Translations under genes and position numbers: made by a program
Part shown: piece by piece, positions 54,549-64,000 of the stretch
Position numbering within the stretch: the first letter of the stretch is position 1
How the letters are laid out: every line of letters starts with the position of its first letter
Source: Bugulina stolonifera
Taxonomy: Eukaryota; Bryozoa; Gymnolaemata; Cheilostomatida; Bugulidae
Direction of reading: 5' to 3'
Assembly: GCA_935421135.1 (NCBI GenBank)
Contig: OW285190.1
Location: 9,372,501 to 9,436,500, forward strand
Length of the DNA stretch: 64,000 bases
The notes under the pieces: model-generated
What the model saw: the letters and a program-made list of their open reading frames with translations, nothing else
What the model was told of the DNA's origin: nothing
Database searches by the model: none

Positions 54549-56827
54549 CTAAAATTTTACAATTAATATAAGGAATAAACTCACTGATTGTACAATTAGA
54601 CGGTACCCTGAAAAAATTGTAGTATGGTTACCATTGTAGCACGCAAGCTGCACCAGTTTTTGATTTTCTTGATCCCATTTTTAAAGTATTTTTAAGCAGT
54701 CATATATTGCATACATTGTGCTCGCTACTACTTCCGAGTTAGGGGTCCTTCCATGGATTTGAAACAAGTCTCTGACTGCTCAAAAATAAATTGCTTGCCT
54801 AAAAATGCATCATTAAACCAAAAAAAGGCCAAACCCCTTGACATCCTATAAAGCGCAATGTGGCCATAATAAAAGCGGTGTGTAACGACGACAAACATCA
54901 AAACTGTCACAACACTGACAAACGTCACAAAAGTTCAATGATAAACGTCACAACGCCAACAAATATCACAAATGCTCAACAAAATAACACCATAGCACCA
55001 AAAATAGTGCTGGCGGGCTTTGATTTACCCTTCTATTCGATCATTTGTTGTGTTTTGAAACCTGAATAAAGCCAGAGATAGTTAGAAGCTGAGAGCAACA
55101 ACTCCCAATAGAGCAATGAAATTAACGATTCAATTTGTTCGCCAAAAGCCAAGACATCTGAGCTAAAGTAGATCTGCTTCTGCTCGGCTGTCTTGACTTT
55201 TTCCGAAAAAGTTTAATCTTTTATTTAACATCCTCTATTGGAAGTTACCGCATTTTGCTGTTATCTTACTATGCGGCCTATATAATGAATTCATTTGATA
55301 AATTATCATCATTGAATACTAACCACATGTATATACTCGTATAATTAATACATAATAGGCATATAAAATGTTGATTAAAATTCGAATAACTCTTTACTGG
55401 ATATCAACAATGATTGTAACAAAGTGTGAATGGCTAGGATCACTCAGGTGAAATTAAAACACCAGTTATTGGTGGAAATTGTCAAGCTAAGCAAATTATG
55501 GGATAGAAATTATTTACCAATATAAAAATTATGATAATTTCTATTAGTAGAGTAGCCTATATTTTGAATTTGAGATGCTTAGTTATACAGAAATGCATTT
55601 TTAAGCAATTTTTTAAGGAATTTATAGTTATAGTTATACATGTAATGGTGATAAATAGGCAAGAGAGTTCCACCTGCCTTCATATTCTAGAAGCAGATGG
55701 TTTTCAAGGTACGGTGTCATAACACATTCCCTTTAGATCGGTTGCAGGGGGTATGGTATTCTTCATTTAGAGCTATGATGGTGTATGAGAATCCCAGGCT
55801 GTGTACAAAAGTAGTGCAAAACGTAGTCACTTCAGCACTTTGATCAGGATTTCTATATGATATTCCTCAGGCCAACAAGTTTAGAATGATATACAGCACC
55901 TCGCAAAGACTCATACTTCTATCATCCAGAAACATTGTTTTGAATTGGACACCAGCACCTAAACCAAATCAGGTGTCATCATTACACCTTGGTTAATTTT
56001 TAAATTTCCAGTTTCACTGAAAGCTATTCATAGTGCATGCCTACGAATAGTTTTGCTGTACAGCCCTTTCTTTTTACTGCAATATAGCAGAATACTGCTG
56101 AGTGTGCATGCAAATTGTTTGATAATGCAATAAAGCTGGTAATGCTAAAATCAGGTGCAGAAGTCTAGAGATTCTAGATAGCATTTGTTCTTCATCAAAT
56201 TTGAATAAGGGGCAGTAGTGTCTTATTTCATCCAACAGCAAATCTACCCATTAATTAGTTCAACAACATGTATTAAATGTGGGAAATTTTTATTATAATA
56301 ATGTAATGATAATTTGCCTCTTGTACAAGGGAGAAGAGAAACTGTTATTTATATGTTTGCCGGCAAAGTAGTTATCTCACACATTGGAATGGTGCCCAAT
56401 GTACTCCAGACAAATAATATCACAAATGATTCTATATGCAAGGCAGCTTAGTTCAAGACTATGAAACCGACAATCGAGTTCACTTGCACATTGTGAGCAA
56501 CAGCTTAAAGCATGCAAAATGAAACTAGGTACTGGAATTAAAGTTAATGTAACCCTGTGCATAGTTATTCGAATAGATATTAGGCGTATTTGAAAACTGC
56601 ACTGGTTCATATAGGACTGCTTTAAATACCCGAAAACAGTTTGAGCGTTCAGGCTTGACTAATGTTTGCTCTGAAGGGGAATCCCCTTGTTAATGTAATA
56701 TTATTATTACCGGGCAGCTTAACCTTGCGTTATAGCTAGCTCTATATTATTGAATAAAATAAATTTTTATTGCCGCAGATTGCTATTTATAAAGCTTCAC
56801 AGTGCAATATCCAAATATGCCTATTAC
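54549..56827. other. Upstream intron or intergenic region of the coiled-coil gene
   Basis: AT-rich. I searched for further exons on the minus strand and found none I can support. A short stretch at 54880-54990 repeats CGTCACAA-like words. Confidence 0.35.
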
Positions 56828-57120
56828 CAGGGGCGGATATAGAAAAAATTTCAACGCCAGCATTTTTTTCAAAAAGTCATGGAGTTCATGTGTCTGAGTG
56901 AGTTAATACAAGATAAGTGTGAAACATGAACATGTATGGGTACAGTCTACACACATAACATGACTATTACAGCACTATACAATGACTGTACTGCCTGAGC
57001 AAGTAAATAGACAATGAATTGAAGCCTGGAAATGCATTAGTTTACAGAGTGCAGCTAGTATTGCATGCTTGATTAAACACACACCTAGGATGGTGGTGTG
57101 GGTGTCTATAGCCGCCCCTG
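56828..57120. mobile_element. hAT-type MITE (293 bp)
   Basis: Ends CAGGGGCGGATATAGA and TCTATAGCCGCCCCTG. Flanks CCTATTAC and GATATTAC match at 6 of 8 positions, a worn 8-bp duplication. Confidence 0.75.
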
Positions 57121-57189
57121 GATATTACATAACTTAATTGCTAAATCTGGAATGTTAAGTAATTCCGTTTGGATGTACATGTAGAATAT

Positions 57190-57870
57190 TGTAGTGGTTT
57201 TTTGGGGGGTTGTGCTGTCATCCTGGGACGACTCCCTTGTCGAAAATGAAGAGCCTATGAGTGTTACTAGGCCTTCCCATAGCATGAAAGATTAACAGGT
57301 ACTAGTAATCCAATGACTACTCAAGACGGCCCATCTGGTCCCGAGTCAATGCTTGTTTACTCTATTGAGAAAGAGTATGTTCTGACCTAGCAGGAAGTTC
57401 GGGAAGCTAGGTCGAGGACCTTGACAACTGCAACGACCAATACTACAAAGTGAAGACTCTGTATAAATAGTATAATAGATGTGTCTTTATTGAGATAAAA
57501 AATCCAACTGAGACAATGAACATAAAAACAATGTGCTTCATATAGTATAAGAACTTCTAGAGGAAGTTCCAGTAAAAAAGCCAACGTAGTGTTGTAATAA
57601 GACGGCGTAGTGTTGTCCAGAATTGCGCAAAAAGATGGCGGCCGGAAGCTTGATGGTCGACCCAAAATCGGTCGGGTACAACAAAAGATGCTTAAAATCA
57701 TTCAATTCATGTACAAAATCAATATCAGGCAATTCTGAAAGGTCGGCCCTCTTTAAATGGGTATAAAAAGGACATAATTGCTCAGTCATGCCCATTACAT
57801 GTATAATAAGTATATAAGATAATGTCTTATAGACACACAGCTGCTGAAGAGACAGAGTGGGCATTAGACC
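57190..57870 (-). mobile_element. Solo LTR, family A, right end worn
   Basis: Starts TGTAGTGG after ATAT; the body has GTGTCTTTATTGAGAT and GGCGGCCGGAAGC as in family A in reverse complement. The far end is diverged so no second flank is seen. Confidence 0.65.
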
Positions 57871-58890
57871 AAACCTGATGACATCACCTTTTTGTTCTCA
57901 CCTGGAGACATAGTAAGAAGAGAGGAAGACAGAATGCAGTAGAATGAATAAAGTTTATGGGCCGAAGATAAAAGACTTCCGAGTAGCAGAGGCATCCCGG
58001 AATTCATTACCACGGTCACCCTAGCAGAAACAGAGGTGTACCTTGAAAATAATATTATTGGAGAGCTGGAGGCAGCTGTGACAAGAGTCTACTGAGTTTG
58101 ACCCCTACCAGAACTACAGTAGGTGAAGAAGACAGTTAGTCATGTCTTCCCACACAACCACAGAGGCCAAGATTCGGACATGAATCTCTCCTCACACCAG
58201 GACGATTTTTGAAGCCTGCCTAAAAGGAGATGCCGAGAACAACTAGCACATGCTATGCCGTCTGAGGAAAGTAGAGAGACGGCTCCTCATACAGTCAGAT
58301 TTTACTGTGGCTACTGAAGTTGTAATGTGATTTGATTTTCACTGCTACTAGTGGAAAGCAATGCCAGAGAGCTGTCAATCTAGTGGAAGTGGAAGAGCCT
58401 TCGCTCCCAGCGTCCTACACATCCATGAGATGGCCTACCAATTTTCTATTCGAAGCATCTATCCCCACAATGCATGGAGGCCACAAGCAAATAACTAAAG
58501 CTGCCCCACTCTTCCGACAGTAGAGGGTCTGTTGAGAGTACCAGCACCCACTACAAGCAATACCATCGACGCTGCACAATGATTGTTCGAGGTCATCATC
58601 TCTGTCAAATGAATTTTAGCTAGACCAACTTGAAACTTGTCAGAAACTTAGAAAGAGCAGCGAGTCACCTTGTCAAAATCAGTGTGCTTGCAGCTGAGCT
58701 CACCAAAGGGCTGACATGACTCTCTTATAAGGTTTGAAGTTATATCGTGATTTTATTGTATTCTGAAAGCAAGGAAACAAGTTGTGATTTTTGAAAAACA
58801 AAAGGTAACTAAAAAATACAAAAGAGCTTGTCAGATAGTTCGAAACTAGAGTTATGATAGCCCCATTCAGCACTCCACCGTGTAATGGGT
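57871..58890. other. Unassigned repeat-like sequence
   Basis: Several short broken frames but no recognised domain. The expected 3' LTR of the minus-strand Gypsy element is not visible here, so that element is truncated or interrupted. Confidence 0.3.
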
Positions 58891-59835
58891 CTACTCCAGG
58901 GGCTCCAAAATTCGGAGCTGTTGTTGTTCTGTCCGGAGGAGCTCGTGTGCCATGTCCAGCTGACGGCGCATTTCCCGAGTATACTCTAGCTGGGGTAACC
59001 TCGGTGCGGGCGGAGGAGAACGGCACAATTGGTCCGGGAGGCGCAGCTCTCTTCCTATCATCAAAGGGTTAGAAGTTTCTTTTGTAGCGGAGCGGAGAGT
59101 GGCCCGGATGGAGCGGAGCAAGTGAGACAGAAGGAGGTCCCACTGGCCTTGCTCCTCCTTGAGGATAGCCATCCGTAGTGCATCTTTCAGGGCACTATTT
59201 CCACGCTCGACCATGCCATTGGACTGCGGGTGGTAGGGCGTAGTGCGAGTCTTGTTCACCTTCCACTACTGACATAGCTCTGTCACTAGCCGGGACTGGA
59301 ACTGAGCCCCTAGGTCAGTATGTAACTGTTCAGGCAGCCCAAAATGGCTGAAGACTTGTTCGTCCAAAGCTGTAGCTAATGTGGGGGTCGTGGCATCAGG
59401 TAGTGGTAGGGCCTCAGCCCACCTCGTGAAATGGTCTCTTAGTACCAAGATCCACTGGTTTCCCCTGGGTGTCTTGGACAGAAGTCCTACCAGATCAATG
59501 GCCACCTTTTGCCAGGGGCGACCAGCATGTATTCTTTGCCACCCAGGGTTTCGTCAACTGCGACTGTACTTCCCAAATAAGCAGACCTCACACTGCCCGA
59601 TGGCTTCGGCGACGTCCCTCTGTAGGCTGGGCCAAAACGAAAACAGTCTGATGCGCTCAGCCGTCTTCTGAGTGACTGCATGTGCTAGCTGGTGGGTCCT
59701 CCAGATGACGGACTGTCTGGAAGGTCGGGGACAAACGGCGACCCAATGGGTGCGTTGTTGCTTTATCACCCGTAGTAGTAGGATCCCCTCCTGATCTATT
59801 TTCATAGCTCCCCGTTTGTCATGTAGCAGTTTCAA
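58891..59835 (-). pseudogene. Integrase remnant
   Basis: Zinc-binding part (HQLAHAVTQKTAERIRLFSF ... CEVC) at about 59835-59554, core with MAIDLVGLL and LHTDLGAQFQS at 59505-59266, then TPYHPQSNGMVERGN at 59259 onward. Three frames, so broken. Confidence 0.8.
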
Positions 59836-60092
59836 TTCTGAGTTACCAAGGCCGAGTTTGTCGGGGGAAACGGGGTGTCATCCCACGTCGCTGTATATAT
59901 TTGGGCCACCACCGGATCTGCCTCCATCTGCTCCTGCCAGAGGTCTTCTTCCAGTTGAAGAGTCTGAACCTTTGGGGCGTGTCGGGGTGGTCCTCCATCT
60001 CGGGCCTCAATTTTCTGGCACTGTCGGCAGTCAAGGCAAGTACTCCTACTCAAACCGTCCGCGTTGCCCGGCGCTCCATCTAAAGGTTAAAT

Positions 60093-60608
60093 TCAGCTAG
60101 TATCTCCAGCCAGTGAGCTACTTGATGGGACGGGTCCTTCCGTTGACTCAACCATTTGTAGGGAGGCGTGGTCGGTCCAAAGCTTGAAGTGCTGCCTGTA
60201 GAGGTAGGAGCGGAAATGGCTTACGGCTCGTACCACAGCCAGGAGCTCTCTCCAAGTGTCACAGTAGTTTTTGTCGGCCGAGGTGAATGTCTTGCTGTAT
60301 TGCACCTGGGACAGTCGTATTGCTGGCATCTGTGTCAAGGATGTAGGAAAGGTGCACATGTGGGTAACCCAGTATGGGGGCCTGTGCCAGCCGGTCTCTG
60401 AGGGTCTTGAAAGTGGTTTCCTTTTCTTCAGTCCACCTCCAGGGGGTGCTCTTTGAAGCCAGTGTGTGCAGGAGTTGGGCAATGGTAGCGAAGTCAGGTA
60501 CGTATTGCCGATAATACCCCAGGGTGCCAAAGAAGGCCTGTAGATTTTGAGATTGGTGGGTGTAGCCCACTTCTTGACAGCCGAGATCTTTTCAGGGTTA
60601 GTTGCCAC
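60093..60608 (-). pseudogene. RNase H region
   Basis: Includes DTDASN, NYCDTWRELLAVVRAVSHFR and LWTDHASLQ, the Gypsy RNase H pattern, spread over two frames. Confidence 0.75.
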
Positions 60609-60609
60609 T

Positions 60610-61568
60610 CCTTTCTGGCTGACGATGTGTCTGGAGTAACTCGCATTTACTGGGTTTTAACTTGAGGCCAGCTGCTTGAGGCCAGCTGCTTGAAGCCGTT
60701 GGAATACTTCTCGTAGTTGAGTTAAGTGGGTGCTGAAATCTGGGGCCATGACAGTGATGTCATCCAGATAGAGTAGTAGAGTTTTCCAATGCAGTCCCTG
60801 GAGTACCTTCTCCATGAGCCTCTGGAAGGTGGCCAGTGTGGAGGTGAGTCCACACGGAAGCACCTTCCATTTCCAGAATCCCTACCTAGTTATGAATGCA
60901 GCTTTTTCCTGGGCGTCTGCATCCAGGGGCACCTGCCAATAGCCACTGACCAAGTTGAGAGTGCTTAAGAAGTGACTGCCGGGGAGGGCGTCTAGGCTCT
61001 TATCGATTCGGGGGAGGGGATAGGCGTCCTGAGTTGTGACGGCATTGAGCTTCCGACAGTCAATGTAGAGCTGCCAGGTCCCATCCTTCTTCCGGACCAA
61101 CACTCCTGGGGAACCCCAGGCTCCTTCTGCTGGTGTTATAAGACCCTTCTTGGCTAACTTTTGGACTTGTCTCTTGACTCCTGCCTCTTTCTCAGGGCCT
61201 AGGAATTTGGCAGATGAGTCGAGTCCTGCTTTGACTGGGATGCTATCTTCCGCCTAGTGGGTCTGTCTGTAGTCATCTTCCCCCGTGCTGAATACAGATC
61301 GGAAATCATTCAAGAGTCGTATTAGTTCCCGACGATCCCTGGGGCCCGAACACTGTGGTAGCGCTGCCTCGTGCAGTTCTCGTAGATTATGGGGTACCTC
61401 GGGTCCGGCCTCAGAGGAGTCGGTTTTCTTCCCAACCTGGAGAAAGTTGACCATGGGTTCTTTATGTGTAGAGGTAGAAGACTCCTCGATATTCTCCTTG
61501 TGGATTTTTTGGAAAGTACTTAGCACGGCTCCCGTTTGGGGACACAAAGGGTGCTCTGTAGGGTTCAT
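60610..61568 (-). pseudogene. Reverse transcriptase remnant
   Basis: MLVRKKDGTWQLYIDCRKLN, then FLSTLNLVSGYWQVPL, then LLLYLDDITV, an intact YLDD box. Frame breaks near 60882 and 61103. Confidence 0.8.
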
Positions 61569-61687
61569 AAATTGGATGGGAATCCATCCTTAGGGGTCCG
61601 GTCGTCCCGGACTACTGGTGACGAGGAGGCCGTCTTTGAGGGACTCGAACAGCCCCAAGGTGGGGCAAGTGGGTGCCGTGACATGCC

Positions 61688-62200
61688 CTAGCATGACCAG
61701 CTCTGAGTGTGGAGGTATGTTGATCTTCCCGACCAGTCGTACGTGACTGGGCAGAACTCGCCGTGCCGGTCGATGCAGGGAATTCTGGTTCCCTTTACCT
61801 GAATTTGTGATTTCTGGAATGTCATGGTGTAGTTATGTTGATGGAGATATGGAAGGTCTAGGATGGCATCCTCATTGATCCGACCCAGGATAAACTCTTC
61901 TTCTGAGGGCGGAAGGCCCGGGAATTTGACAGGAAGGGTAGTTCGCCCGAGAAAAGGAAGTTGAGATCCATCGGCCATCAACCCATGTGACTCTGCTACC
62001 TGGAGGCGTTGTCTATACCGGAGAGGCAGTTGAGCATGAACCTTCATACTGAGGAGGTTGGTGCTGCTCCCGGTATCGATGAGAAAGCGAACGGGCTTGC
62101 CGGGAATGGTGCCATCCATATAATGCCCTGACGAAATGTGTCCATCGAGGGGAGGTAGGTAGGGCGATTGCTGGTGGGGCCTGTTCCTTCCGAGGTCCAC
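61688..62200 (-). pseudogene. Aspartic protease
   Basis: FLIDTGSSTNLLS active-site motif and DAILDLPYLHQH block in one 170-codon frame. Confidence 0.75.
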
Positions 62201-62239
62201 GTGTCACTTTAATTCAAGTGGGTGGCAATGGCTGCTGGT

Positions 62240-62743
62240 CTAGAGTGTTGGCGTCTGCAAGACTGTCGAGTGAGAAGGTGCGATCAGCACAAAGGTGCCT
62301 TTTTGGTGGCCGACTGGTGGGGCCTTGTGACAACCCGGAAGAGGGACGATCTGTTCAGGCCGGTGTGAAAGTTGCAAAAACTCATAGCCATGCTGGACTG
62401 CTGCTTCTAAGGTGAGTGGTTGTTGTGCAGTGAGGTGTAGCCTCAGCGTAGTGTTCTGTAGGGTCTCACAGGAATGTCCTAGGGCCCACTTCTCCTGTGA
62501 GTCAGGAGATAATTCGAAATAGGCTGCTCGTACAAGGCGGCGTATATGATCCGCATGATCCCAGAGGAATGTATGTAGCCCTTGAAGGAGATGGGTAAGT
62601 TCTAGTTGGGCCACCTTGTCTGTCATCCCGAATGTGTTCCGTAGTTTAGGAAGATTACTTCTGTAGTTTTGGGTCGGCCACATCCTTGGGCCCGACCATT
62701 CAGGGCCCCACGTAAATGGATGAAGGTATCTCGGGTACTCCAC
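62240..62743 (-). pseudogene. gag-like protein
   Basis: Helical frame (LPKLRNTFGMTDKVAQLELT, DHADHIRRLVRAAYFEL) related in pattern to the gag at 34858-35394. Confidence 0.6.
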
Positions 62744-63365
62744 TGATATACCTTAGCCAGATGGATGAATTTGTCTATCAATAATTTGACACACCCTTCT
62801 CTGTCGTATTGAGGGATGGGGGGGGTGCCTGATGTGGTAGGTTGGCTAGAGCATGTCGGAATTTCTTAGCGAACCATGCCAATGGACTCACCATAGTTTA
62901 GAGTTGGATGATAGTGAGGTTGAGAACCAAGGGCTGGTACTAACTCTCCACTTGACTTGAATGTAGGAATTCTTGATAGGTCCGTTAACTCACAAGGAAA
63001 CCGCCTCGGTTGGTGGAGAGGACCTGACTAGATGGGTCAGGCCGTGTCCGGTTCCACAGGTTGGAGCAACTGGGTCTGGAGGTCTAGGGCTGAGACCTTG
63101 ATTCAAGTAAGGAATAGTTAATGCTTCGTGACGATTAGGGACGACGTGATCGTCTTATTCATGTAGAGGGACGACGTAGTCGTCTTGTTGATGTAGAGCT
63201 GAGGACGGCCGTAAGTCGTTTAACTGTTCAGTCTGTAGGGTCCGAGGTCTAGGATTTGCAATTAAGGCTAACTGAAGGTCGATGGTCTCGGTTTAGTGCC
63301 GAGGCCGTGATCGCCTTCCCTCTCACTGCAAAAGCCAACGAAAGATATTCTACTGCTGCCACCAA

Positions 63366-64000
63366 TGTAATGTTTTCAGTGTTAGTTTACATGCGGGTGA
63401 CGAGGCACGGGCATGGGAAGGGCTTGGAATTTGGTAAAGGACGACCAAGTGACCTTCCACAAATTACACAAAAGAGTGAACAGTTATTAGGTGCTTTTGT
63501 TATTATACAATGTATATCTGGATGTAGGCCGATGCTGAGACTAATTAAAGAGTCCAGGGTCGATCTAGGTCTGTAGACTTTATACTCCAGAGTAGTGCAA
63601 TGAAAGATCTGATATTCTAGGAACTTAAGCCTGACGCTAGATTCATATAGAATCCGGGATAGAACTAAGCCATAGAAGTGGTGTAGACATATGCTTAAAC
63701 GAGGATGAGGATGAACTCGAGTTGTATGGATCTATGAATCCGCCGGTGGAGTTACCCGCCTACAAGAGTAAGCCTCTAATAGGTTTGAGTTAGCAGATGT
63801 TGCTTTATTAGAGCGCAATCAATAACATATTTCGTGTAGATAATTTGCTACCTTATATATATATGTACATGTACTAAATCTACTTCCGGCAAAAAGAGGC
63901 CGATGAGGTATCAGCCGGCCGATAAGGTATCGGGTCCGGAACTGATGCAAAAACAATGATGGTTCCGCCCGATGTCGGCCACAAAAAGGGTCAGCCTTGG
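63366..64000 (-). repeat. 5' LTR, family B (cut by window edge)
   Basis: Its inner end reads ...ACATTACA on the minus strand, followed by the primer-binding-like site; the body matches 18572-19606 in reverse complement. Confidence 0.8.

Larger units (their letters stand above)
58891..64000 (-). mobile_element. Gypsy-type retrotransposon, minus strand, partial and decayed
   Basis: From right to left: family B LTR, primer-binding-like TTGGTGGCAGCAGT, gag, protease, reverse transcriptase, RNase H, integrase. Many stops and frameshifts. The LTR runs off the window and no left LTR was found. Confidence 0.85.

Overview
The window is eukaryotic nuclear DNA. Host genes are split by GT-AG introns whose phases join cleanly, the background is AT-rich, and there is a dense load of mobile elements. 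Gene content (a GB1/RHD3-type dynamin-like GTPase) and element types (Polinton-like, Gypsy LTR, hAT, piggyBac/TTAA MITEs) fit an invertebrate animal. A sponge or other early-branching lineage is plausible, but the sequence alone does not settle the taxon.

Host genes. The last two exons of a plus-strand gene (1-889) face tail-to-tail the 3' end of a 12-exon minus-strand gene (24632 down to 1844). That gene encodes an atlastin/GBP-like GTPase of 756 residues with an N-terminal extension of about 310 residues. The two C-terminal exons of a second minus-strand, coiled-coil gene lie at 54548-54409 and 46826-46580. Three further open stretches are possible exons at low confidence.

Mobile DNA. The most striking object is a complete 9,855-bp element (4052-13906), inserted in an intron of the GTPase gene and flanked by a perfect 6-bp target duplication. 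It has about 545-bp GC-rich terminal inverted repeats that begin with AG, an uninterrupted four-exon gene for a protein-primed family B DNA polymerase with N-terminal zinc fingers, and a divergent two-exon gene with an acidic/basic tail plus tandem OB-like domains. Between the two TATA promoters is a palindrome of nearly 1 kb built from 31-bp repeats. I find no retroviral-type integrase, capsid, packaging ATPase or protease. This makes it a minimal Polinton-like (replication genes only) element. A 3,213-bp internally deleted copy with its own 6-bp duplication (50951-54163) sits in an intron of the second host gene, so the family has moved more than once.

The rest is largely retrotransposon and MITE territory: a decayed Gypsy element (28173-32578, 5-bp duplication); a gag-protease LTR element lacking reverse transcriptase (33685-39077) whose LTR family left several solo LTRs with 4-bp RTAT duplications; a third, minus-strand Gypsy element running off the right edge; a 2.4-kb hAT-type element carrying two nested TTAA MITEs; a truncated piggyBac transposase; and smaller hAT and unclassified MITEs.

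In the Polinton-like element the two genes form a plausible replication module: the polymerase copies linear DNA from the termini and the OB-like protein could bind single strands. Integration would need an integrase supplied by a relative. That division of labour is inference.
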